This document shows, piece after piece, positions 8,690 through 15,225 of a stretch of 45,539 nt of DNA (the stretch's first letter is position 1; the number at the start of each line of letters is the position of its first letter). The notes under the pieces are model-generated. The model did no database searches. It was not told the DNA's origin and worked only from the letters and a program-made list of their open reading frames with translations. The position numbers and the translations under genes were made by a program. Origin of the DNA: Actinomycetota bacterium. Its GTDB lineage: Bacteria > Actinomycetota > Acidimicrobiia > Spongiisociales > UBA4744. The stretch is taken from positions 1 through 45,539 of the forward strand of contig JAADGS010000037.1 in the NCBI GenBank assembly GCA_013152275.1, read 5' to 3'.

Positions 8690-9169
8690 TCAGTCGGCCT
8701 CGAACGGACGGATTCCTGCGACGACGACCGTGAAGACGCCGCCGGGTGCAGCATAGGAGACCTCGTCACCGACGGCGGCGCCGATGAGTGCCGTACCGAG
8801 AGGACCACCGGGAGAAGCGAGGAATACTCCAGGAATCTTGTTCTCCGGTGTTGCGATGAGGTACTCGGTTTCGTCGCCGTCTTCATCGACGACCGTGACG
8901 AGTGAGCCGATCTCCACCTTGTCGGTGGCTCCGACTTCACGAACCTCGGCGTGTTCGATGATCTGGCGGACCTTGCGGATCCGGGCTTCCATCAGCCCCT
9001 GCTCGTTTTTGGCGGCGTCATAGTCTGCGTTCTCTCTGATATCCCCGTGAGAGCGCGCCTCGGCGATGCGCTCTGAAGCGCTGAGGCGGCCTTCGCCTTC
9101 GAGGTAGTTCAGTTCGTCGAGGAGCTTGCGGTGAGCCGCCGGCGTGAGCCAGATTGTTTCGCCCGTCAT
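8690..9169 (-). CDS. greA: Transcription elongation factor GreA
   Basis: A 159-residue protein matching GreA in length. The N-terminal coiled coil includes LTPAAHRKLLDELNYLEG, then the acidic tip segment HGDIRENADYDAAKNEQGLMEARI with the conserved D and E residues that enter the RNA polymerase channel. The C-terminal FKBP-like domain has VEIGSLVTVVDEDGDE and ending motifs SPGGPLGTALIGAAVGDEVSY. GreA rescues backtracked RNA polymerase by stimulating transcript cleavage. The frame extends upstream, but a TATGCT -10 box 8 nt before this ATG, and family length, fix the start. Its start codon is 19 bp from the first possible start of the divergent EamA gene. Confidence 0.94.
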   Translation of the reverse strand: MTGETIWLTPAAHRKLLDELNYLEGEGRLSASERIAEARSHGDIRENADYDAAKNEQGLMEARIRKVRQIIEHAEVREVGATDKVEIGSLVTVVDEDGDETEYLIATPENKIPGVFLASPGGPLGTALIGAAVGDEVSYAAPGGVFTVVVAGIRPFEAD

Positions 9170-9177
9170 GGCCGGGC

Positions 9178-9183
9178 AGCATA
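9178..9183 (-). promoter_or_regulatory. -10 box for greA
   Basis: TATGCT on the minus strand, 8 nt before the greA ATG; a leaderless arrangement. Confidence 0.5.
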
Positions 9184-9188
9184 GCGAG

Positions 9189-10085
9189 ATGCAATCGGTA
9201 CCGATGAAGCGCTCTGCGCTTTGGTTTGCGCTCTCCGCCGCGCTGTTGTGGGGCGTGAGTGGAACCGTTGCGGCGGATGTGTTCAACAAAGTCCCTCCTC
9301 CTCGTGTCGCGGAGGTGCGGGCTCTCGTGGCGGCACTGTTCCTCGTTCCGTACGCCGGCTTGCGAGGGCAGCTCCGAACCCGTGGCAACGGATTGTGGCT
9401 GGTCCTGTTCGGACTCACTCTGGCAACGGTGCATGTCACCTACTACTGGGCCATCGAGGGCTTGGGTGTCGGCCCCGGTGTGACCGTGCAGTTCCTGGCC
9501 CCGATCCTCGTGCTTTTCTGGATGCGGTTCGCGGAACGTCGTCACGTTGCCGTCGGCGTCTGGATCGCGGCCGTTGGGGCCGTTGCCGGCCTGGTGATGG
9601 TGACGCGTGCCTGGGAGGCCATCTCGGTCGACGCGTGGGCACTTGGAGCCGGGCTTGCATCCGCACTCACGTTCGCGACCTACCTGGTGATGGGGGAACG
9701 GCTCGGGCGCCGCATCGGCGCGGTCACGATCCTCACGTACGGATTCGTCGTCGCGGCCGTATTCTGGCTCGTGGTCCAGCCGCTATGGACATTCCCGCGG
9801 GCGCTGGACGCGAAGGACATCTCCGAGCTCGTCTGGGTTGGCCTCGGAGGCACGATGGTGCCGTTTCTGTTGGAGATGGCGGCGCTTCGAAGAGCTGCCG
9901 CAGCCTTGGTGGGCCTGGTTGCGACGGTCGAGCCGGTCATCGCCGCCATGACGGCGTGGATATTCCTGAGCCAGGCCTTGACGCTCGTGCAGATCGTCGG
10001 CGGAGTCGCCGTGCTCGGTGCGGTCCTCCTGGTTCAGCGCCGGGGAGTTGCAGAGATCGAGGCTCCGATGCAACCGGGACGATGA
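9189..10085 (+). CDS. EamA-family (drug/metabolite) transporter
   Basis: A 298-residue polytopic membrane protein with about ten helices and two EamA repeats. The first repeat opens with ALWFALSAALLWGVSGTVAADVF and the second with GAGLASALTFATYLVMGERLG. The C-terminal half holds the typical ALRRAAAALVGLVATVEPVIAAMTAWIFL segment. Members export amino acids, metabolites or drugs; the substrate cannot be inferred. Starts at 9189 and 9204 (MKRSALWF) are both possible; neither has a good ribosome site. An earlier in-frame start at 9144 would lie inside greA and is unlikely. Confidence 0.86.
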   Translation: MQSVPMKRSALWFALSAALLWGVSGTVAADVFNKVPPPRVAEVRALVAALFLVPYAGLRGQLRTRGNGLWLVLFGLTLATVHVTYYWAIEGLGVGPGVTVQFLAPILVLFWMRFAERRHVAVGVWIAAVGAVAGLVMVTRAWEAISVDAWALGAGLASALTFATYLVMGERLGRRIGAVTILTYGFVVAAVFWLVVQPLWTFPRALDAKDISELVWVGLGGTMVPFLLEMAALRRAAAALVGLVATVEPVIAAMTAWIFLSQALTLVQIVGGVAVLGAVLLVQRRGVAEIEAPMQPGR

Positions 10086-10103
10086 ATGCCGGCGACCAGT
10101 GTT

Positions 10104-10166
10104 CGGTCATCAGTCTTCAGTTGTCGGCAAGACACGCGGCCACGCGTAGTTCGTATCTGATGACCG
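10104..10166. other. Hairpin-forming inverted repeat between the EamA gene and selD
   Basis: CGGTCATCAG at 10104-10113 and CTGATGACCG at 10157-10166 are perfect 10-bp arms. Inside, GTCTT and AAGAC arms can form a second hairpin. It may end EamA transcription or form a structured selD leader. There is no T run. Confidence 0.45.
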
Positions 10167-10216
10167 GCTGTTGACCGACGGCGGTCTGCCAGACTGGCGG
10201 TCGAAGGAGGTGACAC

Positions 10217-11266
10217 GTGGCGAAGAAGCTGACTGCGTTCTCGCACGGCAGCGGCTGAGCATGCAAGCTCGGTCCTGACGAGCTGGCGCAGGTCCTGCGC
10301 CGACTGCACAATCACCCGGTGACCTTCCATCCGGACCTGGTCGTCGGGTTGCACCTGGCCGACGACGCCGGCGTGTTCCGCATGCCCGGTGGCACGCTGC
10401 TGCTGCAGACGGTCGACTACTTCACCCCCGTCGTCGATGACGCCTTCGACTGGGGGCGCATCGCCGCGTCCAACGCGCTGTCCGACATCTACGCGATGGG
10501 CGGTACTCCGCTCACCGCCATGCAGCTCATCGGCTGGCCTCGTGGAGCGATCTCCTTCGATGTCCTCGACGACGTGATCGCCGGTGGGGTCGAGATCCTC
10601 CAGCAGGCAGGGTGTGTCCTCATCGGTGGGCATTCGGTCGACGATCGCGAGCCCAAGTACGGGTTCGCGGTGAGCGGCACCGTCGAAGAGAAGAACCTCG
10701 TCATGAATCGGGGCGCCCAACCCGGTGATGTGCTCGTGCTGACCAAGCCGTTGGGGACCGGCGTGATCGCCACCGCACTCAAGGCCGGCCGCGCTCCAGA
10801 GGAGGTCGTCTCCAGAGCCGTCACCACGATGGTGACACTCAACGAAGGCGCTGCGAAGGCGATGAACCGTGTTGGCGTCCATGCGGGCACCGACGTGACC
10901 GGCTTCGGGCTGCTGGGACACCTTTCCGAGATGCTCACGGCGTCGGAGGTGGGGGCAAGGATCCGCGTCGCCGATATCCCGCTGATGGACGGGCTGCGTT
11001 CGTTGGTCGAGGCGGGCTTGTTCCCCGGCGGGAGTGCCAGAAACCTCGAGGCGGTGCGCCCGACCCTCGTGGCCGAAGGGGTCGAGGATACGAGCATCCG
11101 GATCCTCGCGGATGCCCAGACGAGCGGCGGTCTGCTCATGGCGGTTGCACCCGAGCGTCTCGATGCGATGCTCGATGCACTCGTCGAGGAGCGCACACCG
11201 GCGGCGGCCGTCATCGGGGAGATCATCGAGGACGACTGCGCGTCGATCGTGGTGATCGGGTCTTGA
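10217..11266 (+). CDS. selD: Selenide, water dikinase, selenocysteine-containing (in-frame UGA)
   Basis: SelD makes selenophosphate from selenide and ATP, the selenium donor for Sec-tRNA and selenouridine. The frame downstream of 10319 alone lacks the catalytic N-terminus. Reading from GTG 10217, with GGAGG 6 nt upstream, gives MAKKLTAFSHGSG, then TGA at 10256-10258, then ACKLGPDEL. The TGA thus falls at residue 14, where SelD proteins carry the active-site Cys or Sec in the G-[CU]-x-C-K motif. K17 is the conserved lysine. The rest has SelD features: VGLHLADDAGVFR, SDIYAMGG, GGHSVDDREPKYG, LTKPLGTGV and DVTGFGLLGHL. Full length is 349 residues with Sec14. It overlaps the next gene by TTGA. 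Confidence 0.95.
10264..10287 (+). promoter_or_regulatory. Putative bacterial SECIS hairpin in selD
   Basis: Just after the UGA, AGCTCG (10266-10271) and CGAGCT (10279-10284) form a perfect 6-bp stem around the loop GTCCTGA. Two more pairs are possible below a mismatch. The loop begins with G-U and lies 16 nt after the UGA, which fits the known spacing and loop rule for SelB-binding SECIS elements. Confidence 0.7.
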
Positions 11267-12453
11267 ATCGAGAATCGTTGCAGGGGCATCAGGAGTGGGT
11301 GCTGGCGACCGCCGTGGGGCTGGTGATGACGGGTGCGAGTCTCGTCGCGCCGATCCTGCCCCTCTACGCTCTCGAGTTCGGTGTCAGCTACACGGCGGCC
11401 GGGGCTCTCATCACCGGATTCGCCTTGGCAAGGCTCTCCTTCGACATGATCGGAGGTGTGGCCGGCGACCGGTTCGGCGCCCGCCGTGTCACGATGAGCG
11501 GTGCGCTGCTCATCGCAGTCGCCGGTGTCACTGCGGCGCTGGCACCCTCGTATTGGGTGTTGCTCCTTTCACGCTTCATCGAAGGCGTCGGATCGGCGTT
11601 GTTCACCACGGCGGCGTTCCAGTTCCTCGTCCAAATCACCGAGCGATCCCGGCTCGGTCGGGCAACCGCGCTCTTCCAGACGGGAATGCTGGTTGGCTTT
11701 GCGATCGGTCCGTTCGCCGGCGGTTACCTTGCTCAACTCGGCGACTTCAGGACGCCGTTCTGGGCATACGCGGCGTTCGGAGTGCTGGTCGCCGTCATCT
11801 CCAGGCTCTTGATCACCGATGTCCCCTCTTCTGGCCGGACGATCGGCGAGGTGTTTCGCGCCGCGGGAAGCCTCCTGCGCAAGCGTGAGATTCGTGTCCT
11901 GGCGTTGGTCGCCTTCGCGCTGTTCGTCATGCGGTCGGGAGCGCGGATCACCCTGTTCCCTCTCTACGGCAACAAGGTCATCGGACTGGACCCGGCTTCG
12001 ATCGGAACCATCCTCAGTGTGTCGGCCGTCGCCAACCTGTTCGTCGTCAACTTCGTGGGGCGAATGGTCGACAGGGTCGGGAGGAAACCGGTTGCAGTCT
12101 GGGGTTTGGTGGCGTCCGCGTTCGCGACGGCGGCATATGGCGCGTTCGGCACGTTCACTTCTCTGATGATCGTTTCCGCGGTGTTCGGGGTCGCCTCGGG
12201 TGTAGCTTCGATTCCGCCGCCGACGATGGTCGGTGACCTCGCTCCCGAAGGGCTCGAAGGATCCGCGGTCGGCTTGTACAAGATGGCAGGCGACCTTGGG
12301 TTTGTCGTCGGTCCTCTCATGGTTGGGGCGATCGCCGACGCGGGAGCGTTCACCACCGGTTTCGTGGTCAGTGGCGCGATACTTCTCGTTGCCGCCGGTG
12401 CGATGCTCACCATCGGAGAGACGGGAAGAAAGCTCGGAAAGGCTTCGTCGTGA
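11263..12453 (+). CDS. Major facilitator superfamily transporter
   Basis: A 396-residue membrane protein with about 12 helices. The loop between helices 2 and 3 holds GGVAGDRFGARRVTMSG, the MFS motif A, repeated in the second half as GRMVDRVGRKPVAVWG. The start is TTG, and its last two bases join the selD stop (TTGA), which suggests translational coupling; no better start precedes the first helix WVLATAVGLVMTG. The substrate is unknown; drug efflux-type MFS is the closest general class. Being coupled to selD does not by itself indicate selenium transport. Confidence 0.85.
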   Translation: MNRESLQGHQEWVLATAVGLVMTGASLVAPILPLYALEFGVSYTAAGALITGFALARLSFDMIGGVAGDRFGARRVTMSGALLIAVAGVTAALAPSYWVLLLSRFIEGVGSALFTTAAFQFLVQITERSRLGRATALFQTGMLVGFAIGPFAGGYLAQLGDFRTPFWAYAAFGVLVAVISRLLITDVPSSGRTIGEVFRAAGSLLRKREIRVLALVAFALFVMRSGARITLFPLYGNKVIGLDPASIGTILSVSAVANLFVVNFVGRMVDRVGRKPVAVWGLVASAFATAAYGAFGTFTSLMIVSAVFGVASGVASIPPPTMVGDLAPEGLEGSAVGLYKMAGDLGFVVGPLMVGAIADAGAFTTGFVVSGAILLVAAGAMLTIGETGRKLGKASS

Positions 12454-12863
12454 CGAGACTCGACAAGATCGCCGGGGCGCTGTCGATCGGAAGATTGCAG
12501 CGGCACATCTTCCTCTGTGCGCAGCAGGCCACGCCTCGCTGCTCGACCTACGAAGAGAGCGTCGAAGTATGGCGCTTTCTGAAGAAGCGGCTCAAGGATC
12601 TCGACCTCGCGAGCGCCCCCGCTCCATGGCGTGGTGACTTGGGCGTCGAACCCGATACTCCCCGAGGCACCGGCACGGTGCTGCGCTCGAAAGTCGACTG
12701 TTTTCGCATCTGCGAGCAAGGGCCGATCGCCGTCGTCTACCCGGAGGGGACGTGGTATCGGTCCGTGACGGTCGAGGTGATGGACCGCATCGTCACCGAG
12801 CATCTGATCGGGGGAGTTCCTGTGGAGGAGTTCGTGTTTGCGACCGATCGACTGGGAGCGTGA
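12450..12863 (+). CDS. Thioredoxin-like [2Fe-2S] ferredoxin
   Basis: A 137-residue protein with four cysteines in the pattern C23-x7-C31 and C84-x3-C88, with FLCAQQATPRC and DCFRICEQGPIAVVYPEGTWY. This matches the thioredoxin-like [2Fe-2S] ferredoxin family (as in Aquifex and Clostridium pasteurianum ferredoxins and NuoE-like domains), where the four cysteines bind one cluster. The C-terminal VMDRIVTEHLIGGVPVEEFVF is also family-typical. It is likely a soluble electron carrier. The GTG start overlaps the MFS stop as GTGA. Its partner enzyme is not evident in the window. Confidence 0.85.
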   Translation: MTRLDKIAGALSIGRLQRHIFLCAQQATPRCSTYEESVEVWRFLKKRLKDLDLASAPAPWRGDLGVEPDTPRGTGTVLRSKVDCFRICEQGPIAVVYPEGTWYRSVTVEVMDRIVTEHLIGGVPVEEFVFATDRLGA

Positions 12864-12864
12864 C

Positions 12865-13761
12865 GTGAAGCTGTTGAGAAGCCTTGGTCTTGGATGGCTG
12901 GCGTGGCGCCTGCTCGGTCCCGAAATGCCCCCGCGCTACACCGTGCCACAGCGGCACCCCCTGCTCCTGCCGGGCCGGACGGTGTTCGTGGGCGATCGGG
13001 AGGTGTTCGTTCGGGAGGCGGGACCGGCCGATGCCCAGGTGCTGGTGTTGCTGCACGGGCTCGGGCTCGATTCGATGCTGGCGTGGTACCGGCTCATCCC
13101 GTTACTCGCCGAGCGATTTCGTATTGTGTCCATCGACCTGCATGGCGCCGGCAAGACCGACAAGGGGCGCGACCCCTTCGAGATTGCCGACATGGCGGAT
13201 CAGGTCGCGGGCGCGTTGGGCGCGCTCGGCATCGACCAGGCAACGGTGGCCGGCTACTCGATGGGTGGTGCCGTCGCTCAGGAACTCGCTCACCGGCATC
13301 CACACCTCGTCGAACGGTTGGTGCTCATCGCCACGCTCTCCTATCACCCGCCGGCGTGGCGTTGGGGACGCACGGTCATAGGGCTGGTCGGTCGGGCGCT
13401 CGAGCGGGTCAGCAGGGTCGAGGTGTCGTGGGTCTGGTACCGGTATCTGCTGTGGGTCGGTGCCGTCGACCGGATCGGTGAACGTTGGCTGTGGGAGACA
13501 CGGATGAACCGTGATCCGGAGGTGCAGTACCGTTCGATGTTCGCGCTGTTGCGCTTCGACAGCCGGCGGTGGCTGGCAGGGCTGAACGTTCCCGCGCTGG
13601 TGATCATCCCGCAGTCGGACCAGCTGGTACTTCCGGCATGGCAGCGGGAGATGGCGGCACTCCTGCGGGATTCGACGGTGGTTGAGGTGGCCGGCGCTCG
13701 TCATGAGCTGCCGATGACGCATCCCGATCAGGTCGCCGAGGCGGTCGAGGAGTTCCGGTGA
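12865..13761 (+). CDS. Alpha/beta hydrolase
   Basis: A 298-residue hydrolase-fold protein. The oxyanion segment is VLVLLHGLGLDSMLAW, the nucleophile elbow is GYSMGG, the acid is probably the Asp in VIIPQSDQLVLP, and the catalytic His is in GARHELPMTHPD. A lid-like helical insert with several Trp residues follows the elbow. Substrates of such enzymes range over esters, lactones and C-C bonds; none can be assigned. The GTG start begins 1 nt after the ferredoxin stop and has GGAG 7 nt upstream. This closes a same-strand run selD-MFS-ferredoxin-hydrolase with overlaps or a 1-nt gap, probably one operon. Confidence 0.88.
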   Translation: MKLLRSLGLGWLAWRLLGPEMPPRYTVPQRHPLLLPGRTVFVGDREVFVREAGPADAQVLVLLHGLGLDSMLAWYRLIPLLAERFRIVSIDLHGAGKTDKGRDPFEIADMADQVAGALGALGIDQATVAGYSMGGAVAQELAHRHPHLVERLVLIATLSYHPPAWRWGRTVIGLVGRALERVSRVEVSWVWYRYLLWVGAVDRIGERWLWETRMNRDPEVQYRSMFALLRFDSRRWLAGLNVPALVIIPQSDQLVLPAWQREMAALLRDSTVVEVAGARHELPMTHPDQVAEAVEEFR

Positions 13762-13796
13762 TCGAAGGTTTTCTCGCCGGCTCCCCTGAAATCCTC

Positions 13797-13845
13797 AGTC
13801 TCGTCTCTGCCGGCAGCACTGTTTGTGGCCGGCAGAGACGAGACT
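13797..13845. terminator. Long perfect hairpin between convergent genes
   Basis: Arms AGTCTCGTCTCTGCCGGC (13797-13814) and its exact reverse complement (13828-13845) enclose a 13-nt loop. This 18-bp stem lies between two convergent stops and can stop transcription both ways. There is no T run. The 14-mer CAGTCTCGTCTCTG of the left arm recurs at 463-476. Confidence 0.65.
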
Positions 13846-13848
13846 GCG

Positions 13849-14994
13849 TCAACGACCGAGGAGCTTGGCCATCACGACCCGCTGGATCTGGTTGGTCCCC
13901 TCGTAGATCTGGGTGATCTTGGCGTCGCGCATCATGCGCTCTGCCGGATAGTCCCTCACATACCCGTAGCCACCAAGTATCTGTACCGCGTCGGTCGTGA
14001 CGTACATCGCAGTGTCCGATGCGAACGCCTTCGCGGCCGCGGCCACGTAGGTGAGTTGCGCATCCTTGCGGTCGATCATCGCATGTGCCTCGTACACGAG
14101 ATGCCGTGCCGCTCTCGTCTTCATATCCATGTCGGCGAGCATGAAGCCGATCGCCTGGTTGTCGATGATGCGACGGCCGAACTGCTTGCGCTCCTTCGCG
14201 TAGTCGCGGGCAAGCTCGAATGCTCCTTGGGCGATGCCGAGCGCCTGGGCGGCGATGCCGGGACGTGAACGGTCCAGCGTCATCATGGCGATCTTGAAGC
14301 CCTCACCTTCTTCGCCAACCAGGTTGTCCGCAGAGATGCGCACGTCGTCGAGGGTCAGCTCCCCGGTCGGGGAGCCGTGCAACCCCATCTTGTGCTCATA
14401 CCTCGTGACCTGGAATCCGGGTGTGGCGGCGGGGACGATGAAACACGATATGCCACGGTGGCCGGCATCGGGGTTGGTCTTGGCGAAAATGGTGTAGACG
14501 GTGGCGATGCCGGCGTTCGAAATGAAGCGCTTGCCGCCGTTGAGCACCCACTCGTCGCCATCGCGGACGGCCTTGGTCCGCATCGCTGCGACGTCCGATC
14601 CCGCCCCGGGTTCGGTGAGCCCGTACGCGGCCTGCTCTTCGCCCGCGATGATCTTGGGTATCCATGCGAGCTTCTGGTCGGACGTGCCTCTGAGCAGGAC
14701 CGGGATCATGCCCAGCTTGTTCAGCAGCGGGATCATCACGGCGGATGCGCTGACTCTGGACATCTCTTCCACGAGGATCGCCTGCGTGATCGAGTCTGCT
14801 CCGGCGCCGCCGGTGTCTTCGGGGAACATCACGGAGAGGAGGTCGGCCTTGACCATCTCCTCGTGGAGATCGGCCGGATACTCGTCCGTCGCGTCGATCT
14901 CCTCGGCACGAGGAGCGATCTTGTCCTCGGAGAATTGCCGGACCATCGCTCGGAAGTCGTCGTGGATCTCGGACAGCTGATAGGGGTCGTTCAC
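13849..14994 (-). CDS. Acyl-CoA dehydrogenase
   Basis: A 381-residue FAD enzyme of the standard acyl-CoA dehydrogenase size. It carries the flavin-binding signature YGLTEPGAGSDVAAMRT, then WVLNGGKRFISNAG, RKQFGRRIIDNQAI, QILGGYGYVRDYPAERMMRDAKI and the catalytic base in IYEGTNQIQR near residue 367. It would oxidise an acyl-CoA at the alpha-beta bond with transfer to an electron-transfer flavoprotein; chain length or branching preference cannot be read. The GTG at 14994 has AGGAG 6 nt upstream, and its GTGA overlaps the stop of the upstream 31-residue peptide, so translation is probably coupled. Confidence 0.93.
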   Translation of the reverse strand: MNDPYQLSEIHDDFRAMVRQFSEDKIAPRAEEIDATDEYPADLHEEMVKADLLSVMFPEDTGGAGADSITQAILVEEMSRVSASAVMIPLLNKLGMIPVLLRGTSDQKLAWIPKIIAGEEQAAYGLTEPGAGSDVAAMRTKAVRDGDEWVLNGGKRFISNAGIATVYTIFAKTNPDAGHRGISCFIVPAATPGFQVTRYEHKMGLHGSPTGELTLDDVRISADNLVGEEGEGFKIAMMTLDRSRPGIAAQALGIAQGAFELARDYAKERKQFGRRIIDNQAIGFMLADMDMKTRAARHLVYEAHAMIDRKDAQLTYVAAAAKAFASDTAMYVTTDAVQILGGYGYVRDYPAERMMRDAKITQIYEGTNQIQRVVMAKLLGR

Positions 14995-15086
14995 GATGTC
15001 TCCTCGGGGCATGTCAGGATTCCGGCCTGTTTGGCGAGCCAGACGCCAATGCCGATCAGAACGAGGAAGAACAGCAGCTTCTTCAT
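14991..15086 (-). CDS. 31-residue single-pass membrane peptide, coupled to the acyl-CoA dehydrogenase
   Basis: A short frame MKKLLFFLVLIGIGVWLAKQ followed by AGILTCPEETS, with a positively charged start and one clear hydrophobic helix (residues 4-18). A GAAAGG ribosome site lies 8 nt before the ATG. Its stop overlaps the dehydrogenase GTG start (GTGA), and a good TATGAT -10 box lies 25 nt upstream. These argue for real translation, either as a functional peptide or as a leader that sets dehydrogenase translation. It resembles in layout the tiny MKKLL membrane proteins found in actinobacteria, but I do not identify a family. Confidence 0.6.
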   Translation of the reverse strand: MKKLLFFLVLIGIGVWLAKQAGILTCPEETS

Positions 15087-15111
15087 GGAGAACGCCTTTC
15101 TCTCGGAATGC

Positions 15112-15117
15112 ATCATA
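15112..15117 (-). promoter_or_regulatory. -10 box for the membrane peptide/acyl-CoA dehydrogenase unit
   Basis: TATGAT on the minus strand, 25 nt before the peptide ATG. A weak GTCGAC lies 17 bp upstream at the -35 position. Confidence 0.55.
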
Positions 15118-15225
15118 GAGCCTGCTCCAGCCCGGTCGACCGGCACGCTCCGGCTTCTTTGGCCGAGGCTTCCGAGAGCCGTGTCCAGATGCCGGGTGCC
15201 AGGGTTCGGGACTCGTGTCCAACCG

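Noticed and set aside
10319-11266. selD as a gene starting at 10319
   Set aside because: This would drop the catalytic loop and the lysine. The UGA-containing frame from 10217 has a ribosome site and the full family N-terminus.
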